A DNA stretch of 64,000 nucleotides from Streptomyces echinoruber (GTDB taxonomy: Bacteria; Actinomycetota; Actinomycetes; Streptomycetales; Streptomycetaceae): assembly GCF_014651135.1 (NCBI RefSeq), contig NZ_BMWH01000021.1, positions 1 to 64,000 of the forward strand. The letters run 5' to 3'. The notes below the pieces were generated by a model. The model did not search any database. It saw only the letters and a list, made by a program, of their open reading frames with translations, and was not told the origin of the DNA. Numbering within the stretch: the stretch's first letter is position 1; every line of letters begins with the position of its first letter. Shown here piece by piece: positions 40,793-50,516 of the stretch. The position numbers were made by a program, and so were the translations under genes.

Positions 40793-42907
40793 TCAGCCGT
40801 TGCGCTTCCAGCGCGGCTTGTCCTCGCGGCGGCCGAAGGAACCGGTGCCGCGGTGGTGGTCGTCACGGCGACCGTACGGGCGCTCGTGGCTGCCGGCCCG
40901 GAAGCCGGGGCGGTCGCCCTGGCGGTCGCGGTTGAACGGGCGGTCGCTGCCGCGGTGCCCGCCCCGGTCGTCCCGGCGGAAGCCGCGGTCCTCACGGCGC
41001 TCGAAGGAGCGCCCGCCCCGGTCCCGGTCGAACGGACGGCGGTCGTCCCGGCGGAAGCCGCCCCGGTCGCCGTCCCGCCGGTCGTAACCGCGGCCACCGC
41101 GGTCCCGGTCGAACGGGCGGCGGTCGTCGCGGCGGTCCTCACGCCGGTCGTCCCGGCGGAAGCCACCCCGGTCACCGCCCCGGTCGCCGTCCCGCCGGTC
41201 GTAGGAACGGCCGCCGCGATCCCGGTCGTATCCACCGCGGTCCCGGTCGTATCCGCCGCGATCGCCGCGCTCCCGGCGCTCGTACGACGACTCGGCCGCC
41301 GCACGGCCCGTGCGCTCGGCGCGGTCCGTGCGCTCGGCGCGCTCGGTCCGCTCGGCGCGGTCCACCGCCTCCGCCACGGACTGCTCCGGCAGGGAGATCG
41401 CGGCCGGCGCGGCGTCGGCCGGCGCGCGGGACCCAGCGATCGCCGCCGCCGGGTCCTCGCCGCGCTCGCGGGCGACGCGGGCGAGCAGCCGATCGGCCTC
41501 CTCGCGCAGCTCGGCGGCGCGCCGCTGGGCGCGCTCCAGGCGCTGGGCGAGCTCGGCGACCTCGCGTTCGGCCTGCTGGGCGGCGTTCCCGGCGGACTCG
41601 GCCTGCACCTCGGTCATGGAGCGGGCGCCGGTGATCTCGGCGACCTCCGGGTCGAAGACGGCGCCGGTCTGGATGACGTGGCGGGAGGCGTCCACGCCGG
41701 CGTCCTCCATCAGGCGGAAGATCTGCCGCCGCTGGTGCGGGAGGGCGAGGGAGACGACGGTGCCGGTGCGGCCGGCGCGCGCGGTGCGGCCGGCGCGGTG
41801 CAGGTAGTCCTTGTGGTCACCGGCCGGGTCCACGTTCAGGACGAGGTCGATGCCGTCGACGTGGATACCGCGGGCGGCGACGTCGGTGGCGACCAGGACG
41901 TTGACGTACCCCTCCTTGAAGTCGGCCAGGGTGCGGGTGCGGGCGCCCTGCGTCATGCCGCCGTGCAGCGCCTCCGCCTTCACACCGGCGTCGCGCAGCT
42001 GCTCGGCGACGCGGTCGGCGCCCAGCTGGGTGCGCACGAAGACGATCGTGCGGCCCTTGCGGGAGGCGATGGCCGCGGTGACCGGCGCCTTGTCCTTGGG
42101 CTTCACGATGAGGACGTGGTGGGACATGGTCGTCACCGCGCCCTGCGCCGCGTCGACCTCGTGGGCGACGGGGTCGGTGAGGTAGCGGTCGACGAGGGTC
42201 TGGATCTCGTCCTCCATCGTCGCGGAGAACAGCATCCGCTGGCCGCCCGCCGGGATCTGGTCGAGCAGCTCGGTGACCTCGGGCAGGAAGCCCAGGTCGG
42301 CCATCTGGTCGGCCTCGTCGAGCACGGCGATCCGCACGGCCTCGAGCGAGCAGGCGCCGCGGTTGATGATGTCGCGCAGGCGGCCCGGGGTGGCGACGAG
42401 GATGTCGACGCCCTTCTCCAGGGCGTAGATCTGGTTGCCCATGGAGGTGCCGCCGCACACCACCTTCATGCGCAGGCCGAGCACGTCGCCGTAGGGCTGG
42501 AGCGCGTCGGCGACCTGCATGGCCAGCTCGCGGGTCGGGGTGAGGATGACCGCGCGGGGCTTCTTCCTCTCGGTGCGGCCGCCGGCCAGCGTGGCCAGCG
42601 TGGGCAGGCCGAAGGAGAGGGTCTTGCCGGAGCCGGTGCGGCCGCGGCCCAGGATGTCCTTGCCGGCCAGGGCGTCCGGGATGGTCGCGGCCTGGATCGG
42701 GAAGGGGGTGGTCACGCCGTTCTGCGCGAGCTTGCGCACGACGCCCTCGGGCAGCCCCAGGTCGGCGAAGGTGATCCGGGGGGTCTCCGTGACCTCGGCG
42801 GCCCCGGTGGCCTCAGCGGCCTCAGCGGCCTCAGCGGCCTGGAGAGTCTTGACGGCGTCCGTGGCCGTCTCGGGCACGACGACGTGATCGGTGCTGGTTA
42901 CAGACAT
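40793..42907 (-). CDS. DEAD-box RNA helicase with RGG-like tail
   Basis: 704 residues. The RecA-like core (about 45-420) has all motifs: Q motif FPIQAATIP, Walker A GRTGSGKT, PTRELA, ATPGR, the DEAD box in VLDEADQM, SAT, and HRAGRTARAGRTG. The C-terminal ~200 residues are low-complexity, rich in Arg/Gly/Asp with DRGGYDRD units, an RNA-binding tail typical of actinobacterial RhlE/DeaD proteins. Role: ATP-dependent unwinding in ribosome assembly, RNA decay and cold adaptation. A leader of about 160 nt separates the predicted promoter from the ATG; GGAAGG lies 13 bases upstream. Confidence 0.95.
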   Translation of the reverse strand: MSVTSTDHVVVPETATDAVKTLQAAEAAEAAEATGAAEVTETPRITFADLGLPEGVVRKLAQNGVTTPFPIQAATIPDALAGKDILGRGRTGSGKTLSFGLPTLATLAGGRTERKKPRAVILTPTRELAMQVADALQPYGDVLGLRMKVVCGGTSMGNQIYALEKGVDILVATPGRLRDIINRGACSLEAVRIAVLDEADQMADLGFLPEVTELLDQIPAGGQRMLFSATMEDEIQTLVDRYLTDPVAHEVDAAQGAVTTMSHHVLIVKPKDKAPVTAAIASRKGRTIVFVRTQLGADRVAEQLRDAGVKAEALHGGMTQGARTRTLADFKEGYVNVLVATDVAARGIHVDGIDLVLNVDPAGDHKDYLHRAGRTARAGRTGTVVSLALPHQRRQIFRLMEDAGVDASRHVIQTGAVFDPEVAEITGARSMTEVQAESAGNAAQQAEREVAELAQRLERAQRRAAELREEADRLLARVARERGEDPAAAIAGSRAPADAAPAAISLPEQSVAEAVDRAERTERAERTDRAERTGRAAAESSYERRERGDRGGYDRDRGGYDRDRGGRSYDRRDGDRGGDRGGFRRDDRREDRRDDRRPFDRDRGGRGYDRRDGDRGGFRRDDRRPFDRDRGGRSFERREDRGFRRDDRGGHRGSDRPFNRDRQGDRPGFRAGSHERPYGRRDDHHRGTGSFGRREDKPRWKRNG

Positions 42908-43073
42908 GCGAATGCGAATACCTTCCGGAGTCTCATCGGCACGCGCCCGTCAACTCCGTGATCGCAATTACGCTTTCGACCGCCTCGATGCGGTTCGCCA
43001 CGGCACAGGAAGGTACGCGCCCCCACGGCGCACTCCTCTACGGCGCCGGGCACATGAGATCAAACGATCTGCC
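42908..43073 (-). other. long 5' leader of helicase mRNA
   Basis: About 160 nt between the candidate promoter and the start codon, without another gene. Long leaders on cold-shock helicase mRNAs often carry post-transcriptional control; no specific fold was identified. Confidence 0.4.
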
Positions 43074-43103
43074 ACCATACGCACCTCATGCCCCGGAGGG
43101 CAA
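43074..43103 (-). promoter_or_regulatory. candidate promoter of DEAD-box helicase
   Basis: Minus strand TTGCCC (complement of 43098-43103) and TATGGT (complement of 43074-43079) with an 18-bp spacer, resembling the HrdB consensus TTGACN-18-TANNNT. The rest of the spacer up to 43329 shows only GGCACACC/GCATCCGGCG-type short repeats. Confidence 0.6.
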
Positions 43104-43329
43104 ACCGACGTACGTCACACCCGATGACGCCACGGTCGGACAGGCCACATCCCGGGTCCCGGGGCCCGGCACGCCGCACCTGGGCACACCGTGTTCGGGC
43201 ACGTCACGCCCAATACGTCACATCCGGCGCATCGCATCCGGCGCCCGCGCCCAACCCCTACGCCCGTGCCCCGGCCCGCAGCCCCGGCCCGCGCCGGGCA
43301 GGCTCACGCCGGGCCGGCCGCGGCCTCGC

Positions 43330-43848
43330 CTACTCGTGCGCCGAGGACGACGGCTGCGGGTCCGTCGGCTCCGGCGACGGGGGCGGCGGCGCGGGGGCCG
43401 TGGTACTGGAGTCCGGGGCCGGCGTGCGCGGCGGCGTCGGACCTTCCCCGGTCGGCGAGGGCCGCCCCGGACCGTCCTGCCCCGGCCCGCCCTGCTTCCC
43501 CTCGTCCGTTCCGCCGCCCGGCCCCTGCTTCTCCTTCTCCTTCTTCCCCGGCGCCGAGGGCGGCGCGCTGTCCCCGGGCCGTGCCGAGGCCGACGCCGGC
43601 TCCTTCTCGCCGGGCCTGTTCTTCTTGCCGTGCCCGCGCTTGCCGTCGCCCTCCCGGCCGCCGTACGCGAGGCCGCCGCCGGAGACCGCCGCGCCTCCCT
43701 CCGGCACCTCGCCGCCCCGCCGTCCCGCCGAGTGGGACGGGCTCACCGGTCCGCCGTGCTCGTCGTCGCCCACGCTCATGCAGCCGGCGGCAGCGGCGAC
43801 CGCCAGGGCCGCGGCGGCGAGACGGACGGGTACGTACAAGGGGCGCAC
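43330..43848 (-). CDS. putative lipoprotein, Pro/Gly/Lys-rich
   Basis: 172 residues from a GTG with GGAGG eight bases upstream. The signal peptide RPLYVPVRLAAAALAVAAAA ends in the lipobox AAGC with Cys23, so the mature protein is probably lipid-anchored outside the membrane. The rest is charged low-complexity (KKEKEKQGPGGG) followed by a Pro/Thr/Ser tail, suggesting a disordered wall-spanning segment. No enzymatic domain. It follows the small zincin gene by about 80 bp on the same strand. Confidence 0.7.
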   Translation of the reverse strand: MRPLYVPVRLAAAALAVAAAAGCMSVGDDEHGGPVSPSHSAGRRGGEVPEGGAAVSGGGLAYGGREGDGKRGHGKKNRPGEKEPASASARPGDSAPPSAPGKKEKEKQGPGGGTDEGKQGGPGQDGPGRPSPTGEGPTPPRTPAPDSSTTAPAPPPPSPEPTDPQPSSSAHE

Positions 43849-43929
43849 GGGAGCCACCTCCGGGGTGAGGACGTCAACGTGCTCAACTCCCGCCGCCCGC
43901 AACAGGACACGCGCGCGGCCCGGACGCGC

Positions 43930-44280
43930 CTACCCGTACCCCAGGGCGTGCAGCCGCGCGTCGTCGATGCCGAAGTGGTGCGCGATCTCGTGCACCACCG
44001 TCACCTCCGTCTCCGTGACGACGTCCTCCCGCGTCTCGCACATCCGCAGCGTCGGCCCCCGGTAGATCGTGATGCGGTCCGGCAGCACGCCCGCGTACCA
44101 CTCGCCGCGCTCGGTCAGCGGTGTGCCCTCGTACAGGCCGAGCAGCTCGGGATCGTCGGCGGGCGGTTCGTCCTCGACGAACACCGCGACGTTGTCCATC
44201 AGCCGCGTCAGCTCCGGCGGGATCCGGTCGAGGGCCTCGGCGACCAATTCCTCGAACTCCTCGCGCGTCATCTCCAGCAC
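43930..44280 (-). CDS. small zincin-like metallopeptidase (DUF1025 type)
   Basis: 116 residues. The C-terminus holds HEIAHHFGIDD (HExxH, residues 97-101, plus a downstream Asp), the zinc-site signature of the small zincin-like family PF06262/DUF1025. The N-terminal MTREEFEELVAEALDRIP is also characteristic. Probable cytoplasmic zinc protein; substrate unknown. Start is either GTG 44280 or the ATG three codons later; neither has a strong ribosome-binding site. Divergent from the phosphoesterase gene by about 105 bp. Confidence 0.9.
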   Translation of the reverse strand: MLEMTREEFEELVAEALDRIPPELTRLMDNVAVFVEDEPPADDPELLGLYEGTPLTERGEWYAGVLPDRITIYRGPTLRMCETREDVVTETEVTVVHEIAHHFGIDDARLHALGYG

Positions 44281-44386
44281 ACGGCCATTGTCCGGCACGG
44301 AACAGTCGTACGAGAGTGGTCCGTGGTCCCGTGTGCCGCACGCAGCGGTCCGCATGGCCCGGGCCGTACCTGGGCAGAGGGGACCA

Positions 44387-46048
44387 ATGGCCCGCGTCCC
44401 CGTCGCACGCCTGTACCGCACCATGAGCAAGAAGAGCACCGCACCGCCCCGCCCCCGGCGCCTGCGCCGCAACCGGCCGGCGCCTCTCGAACTCGCCCCG
44501 CGGCCGCGCCCCTGGGCCGGCGTCCTGGGCCTGGTCGGCGTCGTCCTGCTCGGCGCCTGGCTGGGCCTGCTCGTGGTGGGCAACGTACGGGTCCCGGTCG
44601 GGCCGATGGACACCACCATGGCCCTGCGCCCGTCCCTCACCGGCGGCACCAAGATCAACGTCTCGCCGCTGGGCGCGCTCCGCCTCGACAGCCACCACGC
44701 CCCCGTCCGCCTCGACGTCAACGTCGACCAGCTCGACCCGGCCCGCTCCCAGGCCCTCGTCGACCACCCCGACCGGATCTCCGGCCTCCAGGACGAGGTC
44801 ATCCGGGACATCGAGCACGGCACCCTCGATCTGGCGCTGCGCTCCTGCGTCGCCGTCGTCACCGGCGCCACCGCCCTCGGCCTGGCCGTCTACCGCCGCC
44901 CCCGCCGCGCTCTCGCCGCCGGTGGCCTCGCCCTCACCCTGCTCGCCGCGTCCGGCGGCACGGCGTACGCCACCTGGAACCCGAACTCCGTCCTGGAGCC
45001 GAAGTTCTCCGGCCTGCTCTCCTCCGCCCCGTCCCTGGTCGGCAACGCCCGCAGCATCGTCACCGAGTTCGACGTCTACCAGAAGGAGCTGGCGCGCCTG
45101 GTGACGAACGTGACCAAGCTCTACGACGTCACCTCGACGCTGCCCGCCTACTCCCCCGACCCGACGACCATCCGCGTCCTGCACGTCTCCGACATCCACC
45201 TCAACCCGGCGAGCTGGAAGATCGTCGCCTCGCTGGTACGGCAGTACAAGGTGAGCGTCATCGTCGACACCGGCGACACCATGGACCACGGCACGGCCGC
45301 CGAGAACGGCTTCCTCGACCCCGTCGAGGACCTCGGCGCGCCCTACGTGTGGGTGCGTGGCAACCACGACTCCACGCTCACCCAGCGCTACCTGGAGCAC
45401 ATGAAGAACGTGCACGTCCTGGACGGCGGCCGCGCCGAGACCGTGGCGGGCCTGCGCTTCGCCGGCATCGGCGACCCCCAGTTCACCCCCGACCGCTCCG
45501 TCGCGCCCGGCGGCGACGCGGCCGAGCGGATGGCCGGCGACCGCCTGGCCTCGGCCCTGCGCGACCAGCGGGCCAAGGGCACGCCGGTCGACGTCGCCCT
45601 CGCCCACGAACCCGTGGCGGCCCGCGAGACGGACGGCGAGGTACCGCTGGTGCTGTGCGGCCACCTGCACCACGAGGGCACGGAGATGCTGAAGTACGGC
45701 ACCCGGCTGCGCATGGAGGGCTCGACGGGCGGCAGCGGTCTGCGCGCGGTGGAGCACAAGTACCCCGCCCCGATCGAGGCGTCGATCCTCTACTTCGACC
45801 GGGACACCCGCCGCCTCCAGGCCTGGGACGCGATCAAACTGGGCGGCCTGGGCCAGACGACGGCGGAGGTCAGCCGCCACCTCCCCGAGGACAACCAGCC
45901 CGGCGCCTCCCCCTCCCCGGCGGGAGGCTCTCCCTCCGCCTCGGGAAGTCCTTCCTCCGCGTCTCCTTCCGCCTCGGGAGGCTCTCCCTCCTCGTCCCCC
46001 TCCGTCGCGGGCAGCCCGTCCTCGCCGTCCCCCTCCTCCGGCCCGTAA
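44387..46048 (+). CDS. membrane-anchored metallophosphoesterase
   Basis: 553 residues. A basic N-terminus precedes a transmembrane helix (about 45-65), an outer domain (about 66-145), two further hydrophobic segments (about 146-195) and the calcineurin-like phosphoesterase domain from about 265. Metal-binding motifs are complete: HVSDIHLN, DTGDTMD, GNHDS, and CGHLHHEG. The C-terminal 60 residues are Ser/Pro/Gly repeats. GAGGGG four bases before ATG 44387. Substrate unknown (cell-wall or lipid phosphates are possible given its location). Confidence 0.9.
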   Translation: MARVPVARLYRTMSKKSTAPPRPRRLRRNRPAPLELAPRPRPWAGVLGLVGVVLLGAWLGLLVVGNVRVPVGPMDTTMALRPSLTGGTKINVSPLGALRLDSHHAPVRLDVNVDQLDPARSQALVDHPDRISGLQDEVIRDIEHGTLDLALRSCVAVVTGATALGLAVYRRPRRALAAGGLALTLLAASGGTAYATWNPNSVLEPKFSGLLSSAPSLVGNARSIVTEFDVYQKELARLVTNVTKLYDVTSTLPAYSPDPTTIRVLHVSDIHLNPASWKIVASLVRQYKVSVIVDTGDTMDHGTAAENGFLDPVEDLGAPYVWVRGNHDSTLTQRYLEHMKNVHVLDGGRAETVAGLRFAGIGDPQFTPDRSVAPGGDAAERMAGDRLASALRDQRAKGTPVDVALAHEPVAARETDGEVPLVLCGHLHHEGTEMLKYGTRLRMEGSTGGSGLRAVEHKYPAPIEASILYFDRDTRRLQAWDAIKLGGLGQTTAEVSRHLPEDNQPGASPSPAGGSPSASGSPSSASPSASGGSPSSSPSVAGSPSSPSPSSGP

Positions 46049-46054
46049 ACCGTT

Positions 46055-46084
46055 TTGGCGATCCCCCTCGCCATCCCATATGCT
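46055..46084 (+). promoter_or_regulatory. promoter of tRNA cluster
   Basis: TTGGCG (46055-46060) and TATGCT (46079-46084) separated by 18 bp, about 45 bp before tRNA-Glu. Confidence 0.6.
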
Positions 46085-46128
46085 TCTCACGTCCCCGACG
46101 CGCTGCGAAGCGCCCCGGCGGGCCGATA

Positions 46129-46201
46129 GCCCTCATCGTCTAGCGGCCTAGGACGCCGCCCTTTCAAGGCGGTAGCACGGGTTCGAATCCCGTTGGGGGC
46201 A
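46129..46201 (+). tRNA. tRNA-Glu (TTC)
   Basis: 73-nt cloverleaf from GCCCTCATCGTCTAG to GGGGGCA, anticodon TTC in CCGCCCTTTCAAGGCGG. CCA not encoded. Confidence 0.96.
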
Positions 46202-46263
46202 CGCAGTAGTGTGTGCGACACTGTCCTAGGCGTCAGTCGAAGACAAGCGCAGACACCACACCT

Positions 46264-46338
46264 GGTCCTGTGGAGCAGTTTGGAGTGCTCGCCACCCTGT
46301 CAAGGTGGAGGCCGCGGGTTCAAATCCCGTCAGGACCG
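46264..46338 (+). tRNA. tRNA-Asp (GTC), copy 1
   Basis: 75-nt cloverleaf from GGTCCTGTGGAGC to CAGGACCG, anticodon GTC in CCACCCTGTCAAGGTGG. Identical over its full length to the copy at 50587-50661. Confidence 0.96.
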
Positions 46339-46348
46339 CTGAGGCCAC

Positions 46349-46362
46349 GTTTCACGTGAAAC
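46349..46362. promoter_or_regulatory. parS site (ParB binding)
   Basis: GTTTCACGTGAAAC, the exact 14-bp palindromic Streptomyces parS sequence, sits in the 29-bp gap between tRNA-Asp and tRNA-Phe. ParB binds parS clusters around oriC for chromosome segregation, so the window is probably within a few hundred kb of the origin. Confidence 0.9.
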
Positions 46363-46367
46363 CTCAC

Positions 46368-46441
46368 GGCTGGGTAGCTCAGTTGGTACGAGCGTCCGCC
46401 TGAAAAGCGGAAGGTCGCCGGTTCGACCCCGGCCCCAGCCA
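46368..46441 (+). tRNA. tRNA-Phe (GAA)
   Basis: 74-nt cloverleaf from GGCTGGGTAGCTC to CCCAGCCA, anticodon GAA in CCGCCTGAAAAGCGG. Last tRNA of the Glu-Asp-Phe cluster. Confidence 0.96.
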
Positions 46442-46448
46442 CCGCAGT

Positions 46449-46480
46449 GTGAGCCCCGTCCCCCCTGGGACGGGGCTCAC
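46449..46480 (+). terminator. hairpin terminator after tRNA-Phe
   Basis: Perfect 14-bp stem GTGAGCCCCGTCCC / GGGACGGGGCTCAC with a CCCT loop. Confidence 0.88.
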
Positions 46481-46540
46481 GGCGTCCCAGGGGCAAATCG
46501 TTCGCCCGCCCTTCGGCCGAGGTGAGATCCTGGGACGCGT

Positions 46541-49500
46541 ATGTCTACGCACCCTGCCCCCGCCCTCGGTTCCCTCGCCTCCCGTCTGGCCGAGTTGTCG
46601 CTGCGTGACGCGCACCGGCTCGGACGGAGGCTCGAGGGTGCACGGAAGATTCGCAAGCCGGAGGCCCGGGCCGCCGTGCTCGCCGAGATCGAGGCCGAGG
46701 TCGAGAAGGCCGCGGCACGGATGGGCGAGCGGCGGTCCCGGGTGCCGGAGATCACGTATCCCGAGCAACTGCCGGTCAGCCAGAAGAAGGACGAGATCGC
46801 GGAGGCGATCCGCGACCACCAGGTCGTGATCGTGGCCGGTGAGACCGGGTCCGGCAAGACGACCCAGATCCCGAAGATCTGTCTGGAGCTGGGGCGCGGT
46901 GTGCGGGGCATGATCGGGCACACACAGCCCCGGAGGATCGCCGCCCGGACGGTGGCCGAACGGGTCGCCGAGGAACTGAGGACTCCGCTGGGGGAGGCCG
47001 TCGGCTGGAAGGTGCGGTTCACCGACCAGGTGGATCCGGACGCGACGTTCATCAAGCTGATGACGGACGGCATCCTGCTGGCGGAGATCCAGACCGACCG
47101 CGATCTGCGCGCCTACGACACGATCATCATCGACGAGGCGCACGAGCGGTCCCTGAACATCGACTTCCTGCTCGGGTACCTCGCGCAACTGCTGCCCCGG
47201 CGGCCGGACCTCAAGGTCGTGATCACCTCCGCGACCATCGACCCGGAGCGGTTCTCGCGGCACTTCGGAAACGCGCCGATCATCGAGGTGAGCGGGCGGA
47301 CGTACCCGGTGGAGGTGCGCTACCGGCCTCTGCTGGAGGAGAACCCCGAGGACGCGGACGACGCCGACCGGGACCAGATCACCGCGATCACCGACGCCGT
47401 CGAGGAGCTGATGGCGGAGGGGCCCGGGGACATCCTGGTCTTCCTCTCCGGCGAGCGGGAGATCCGGGACACCGCGGACGCCCTGAACCGGAAGCAGTAC
47501 CGGTTCACGGAGGTGCTGCCGCTGTACGCGCGGCTGTCGCACGCCGAGCAGCACCGCGTCTTCCAGCCGCACACCGGCCGCCGGATCGTCCTGGCCACCA
47601 ACGTCGCCGAGACGTCGCTGACCGTCCCGGGCATCAAGTACGTCATCGACCCCGGCTTCGCCCGCATCTCCCGCTACAGCCACCGCACCAAGGTGCAGCG
47701 GCTGCCGATCGAGCCGATCTCGCAGGCCAGCGCCAACCAGCGCAAGGGCCGCTGCGGCCGTACCTCGGACGGCATCTGCATCCGGCTGTACAGCGAGGAG
47801 GACTTCCTCGCGCGACCGGAGTTCACCGACCCGGAGATCCTGCGCACGAACCTGGCCTCCGTCATCCTGCAGATGACCGCGGCCGGCCTGGGTGACATCG
47901 AGAAGTTCCCGTTCATCGACCCGCCGGACCACCGCAACATCCGGGACGGCGTCCAGCTGCTGCAGGAGCTGGGCGCGCTGGATCCGGCGCAGAAGGACCC
48001 GCGCAAGCGGCTCACCCCGCTGGGCCGCAAGCTGGCGCAGCTGCCGGTGGACCCGCGGCTGGCCCGCATGGTCCTGGAGGCCGACAAGAACGGTTGCGTC
48101 CGCGAAGTCATGGTGATCGCGGCGGCGCTGTCCATCCAGGACCCGCGGGAGCGGCCGGCGGACAAGCAGGCGCAGGCGGATCAGCTGCACGCCCGTTTCA
48201 AGGACGAGAACAGCGACTTCCTCGCCTACTTGAACCTGTGGCGGTACATCCGCGAGCAGCAGAAGGAGCGCAGCTCGTCGTCGTTCCGCCGGATGTGCAA
48301 GCAGGAGTACCTCAACTTCCTGCGCATCCGCGAATGGCAGGACATCTACACGCAGTTGCGCACGGTCGCCAAGCAGATGGGCATCCACCTCAACGACCAG
48401 GACGCCCCGGCCGACCGCATCCACGTGTCGCTGCTCGCCGGACTGCTGTCCCACATCGGCATGAAGGACGTCCGGGACGGCGCGAAGAACGAGTACCTCG
48501 GGGCCCGCAACGCCAAGTTCGCGATCTTCCCGGGCTCGGCGCTGTTCCGGAAGCCGCCGCGGTTCGTGATGTCGGCGGAGCTGGTGGAGACCTCCCGCCT
48601 GTGGGCCCGCGTCAACGCGAGGATCGAGCCGGAGTGGGTGGAGCCGCTCGCCCAGCACCTGGTGAAGCGGACCTACAGCGAGCCGCACTGGGAGAAGGAC
48701 CAGGCGGCGGTGATGGCGTACGAGAAGGTCACGCTGTACGGCGTCCCGATCGTCGCCGACCGCAAGGTCAACTACGGCCGCATCGACCCGCAGCTCAGCC
48801 GCGAGCTGTTCATCCGACACGCGCTGGTGGAGGGCGACTGGCGCACCCACCACAAGTTCTTCGCCGACAACCGCAGGCTGCTGACCGAGGTCGAGGAGCT
48901 GGAGCACCGCGCCCGGCGCCGGGACATCCTCGTCGACGACGAGACGCTGTTCGACTTCTACGACCAGCGGGTGCCCGAACACGTCGTCTCCGGGGCGCAC
49001 TTCGACTCCTGGTGGAAGCGCAAGCGGCAGGAGCAGCCGGACTTCCTCGACTTCGAGCGGGAGATGCTGATCCGGGAGTCGGCGGAGGCGGTCACCAAAG
49101 CCGACTACCCGGACTCCTGGCGGCAGGGGCGGCTGAAGTTCCGGGTGACGTACCAGTTCGAGCCGGGCGCGGACGCGGACGGCGTGACGGTGCACATCCC
49201 GCTGCAGGTCCTCAACCAAGTGACGCCGGAGGGCTTCGACTGGCAGATCCCGGGCCTGCGCCAGGAGCTGGTCACCGAGCTGATCCGCTCGCTGCCGAAG
49301 CCGATCCGGCGCACCTACGTGCCGGCGCCCGACTTCGCCAAGGCGTTCCTGGAGAAGGCGGTGCCGCAGCAGGAGCCGCTGACCGCGACGCTCGCGCGGG
49401 AGCTGCACCGCATGGGCGGGGCGCCGGTGAGCCCGGAGGACTTCGACTGGGCGAAGGTCCCCGACCACCTGAAGATCACGTTCCGGATCGTCGACGAGCG

Positions 49501-50494
49501 GCGGCGCAAACTCGCCGAGGACAAGGACCTGGAGGCGCTCAAACTCCGGCTGAAACCGAAGGCGCGCAAGGCGCTGTCGCAGGCCGCGGCGGCCAGCGCG
49601 GAGCGGCGGGGCGGCACCTCGCTGGAGCGCTCGGGGCTGACGGACTGGACGATCGGCACCCTGCCGCGCGTGTTCGAGACGCGGCGGGCCGGCCAGCCGG
49701 TGAAGGCCTACCCGGCACTCGTCGACGACGGCGACACCGTCTCCGTACGGCTCTTCGACACCGAGGCCGAGCAGGCGGAGGCGATGTGGCGGGGCACGCG
49801 GCGGTTGATCCTGCGCACGATTCCGGTCAACCCCGCGAAGTTCGCGTCCGAAAAGCTGACGAACCAGCAGAAGCTCGCCCTGTCCGCCAATCCGCACGGC
49901 TCGGTCCAGGCGCTGTTCGACGACTGCGCCATGGCCGCGGCCGACAAGCTGATCGGGGACTTCGGCGGGCCGGCGTGGGACGAGGAGTCGTACCGGAAGC
50001 TGTACGACAAGGTGCGCGCCGAGATCGTCGACACGACGGTCCGCGCGGTGGAGCGGGTGCAGCAGGTGCTGGCCGCCTGGCAGTCCTGTGAGCGGCGCCT
50101 GAAGGCCGTGCGCAGCCCCGCGCTGCTCGCCAACCTCACGGACGTGCGGGAGCAGCTCGACGGGCTCGTGAAGCCCGGTTTCGTGACGGAGGCGGGGATA
50201 CGGCGGCTGCCGGACCTGCTGCGCTACCTCGTCGCGGTGGACCGTCGGCTGCAGCAGATGCCGACCAACGTGCAGCGGGACACCACGCGCATGGAGAAGG
50301 TGCGGGAGATGCAGGACGAGTACGCCTGGCTGCTGGAGCAGATGCCCCGGGGGCGGCCCGTGCCGCAGCAGGTGCGGGACGTCCGGTGGATGATCGAGGA
50401 GCTGCGGGTCAGCTACTTCGCGCACGCGCTGGGGACGGCGTATCCCGTGTCGGACAAGCGGATCCTGAAGGCGATCGACGCGCTGGCGCCGTAG
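46541..50494 (+). CDS. hrpA: ATP-dependent RNA helicase HrpA
   Basis: 1317 residues, full HrpA length. The DEAH/RHA helicase core occupies the N-terminal ~600 residues: Walker A GETGSGKTTQ at about 101, DEAH box IIDEAHERSL at about 196, SAT, and QRKGRCGR motif VI. Ratchet/OB-fold regions and the long C-terminal HrpA-specific domain (about 650-1317) follow. Members unwind RNA 3'-5' and rescue stalled ribosomes in E. coli. ATG start after a GC-rich leader; monocistronic between the tRNA-Phe terminator and tRNA-Asp copy 2. Confidence 0.96.
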   Translation: MSTHPAPALGSLASRLAELSLRDAHRLGRRLEGARKIRKPEARAAVLAEIEAEVEKAAARMGERRSRVPEITYPEQLPVSQKKDEIAEAIRDHQVVIVAGETGSGKTTQIPKICLELGRGVRGMIGHTQPRRIAARTVAERVAEELRTPLGEAVGWKVRFTDQVDPDATFIKLMTDGILLAEIQTDRDLRAYDTIIIDEAHERSLNIDFLLGYLAQLLPRRPDLKVVITSATIDPERFSRHFGNAPIIEVSGRTYPVEVRYRPLLEENPEDADDADRDQITAITDAVEELMAEGPGDILVFLSGEREIRDTADALNRKQYRFTEVLPLYARLSHAEQHRVFQPHTGRRIVLATNVAETSLTVPGIKYVIDPGFARISRYSHRTKVQRLPIEPISQASANQRKGRCGRTSDGICIRLYSEEDFLARPEFTDPEILRTNLASVILQMTAAGLGDIEKFPFIDPPDHRNIRDGVQLLQELGALDPAQKDPRKRLTPLGRKLAQLPVDPRLARMVLEADKNGCVREVMVIAAALSIQDPRERPADKQAQADQLHARFKDENSDFLAYLNLWRYIREQQKERSSSSFRRMCKQEYLNFLRIREWQDIYTQLRTVAKQMGIHLNDQDAPADRIHVSLLAGLLSHIGMKDVRDGAKNEYLGARNAKFAIFPGSALFRKPPRFVMSAELVETSRLWARVNARIEPEWVEPLAQHLVKRTYSEPHWEKDQAAVMAYEKVTLYGVPIVADRKVNYGRIDPQLSRELFIRHALVEGDWRTHHKFFADNRRLLTEVEELEHRARRRDILVDDETLFDFYDQRVPEHVVSGAHFDSWWKRKRQEQPDFLDFEREMLIRESAEAVTKADYPDSWRQGRLKFRVTYQFEPGADADGVTVHIPLQVLNQVTPEGFDWQIPGLRQELVTELIRSLPKPIRRTYVPAPDFAKAFLEKAVPQQEPLTATLARELHRMGGAPVSPEDFDWAKVPDHLKITFRIVDERRRKLAEDKDLEALKLRLKPKARKALSQAAAASAERRGGTSLERSGLTDWTIGTLPRVFETRRAGQPVKAYPALVDDGDTVSVRLFDTEAEQAEAMWRGTRRLILRTIPVNPAKFASEKLTNQQKLALSANPHGSVQALFDDCAMAAADKLIGDFGGPAWDEESYRKLYDKVRAEIVDTTVRAVERVQQVLAAWQSCERRLKAVRSPALLANLTDVREQLDGLVKPGFVTEAGIRRLPDLLRYLVAVDRRLQQMPTNVQRDTTRMEKVREMQDEYAWLLEQMPRGRPVPQQVRDVRWMIEELRVSYFAHALGTAYPVSDKRILKAIDALAP

Positions 50495-50516
50495 CGGGGC
50501 GGGTACGGAGGGTGAG

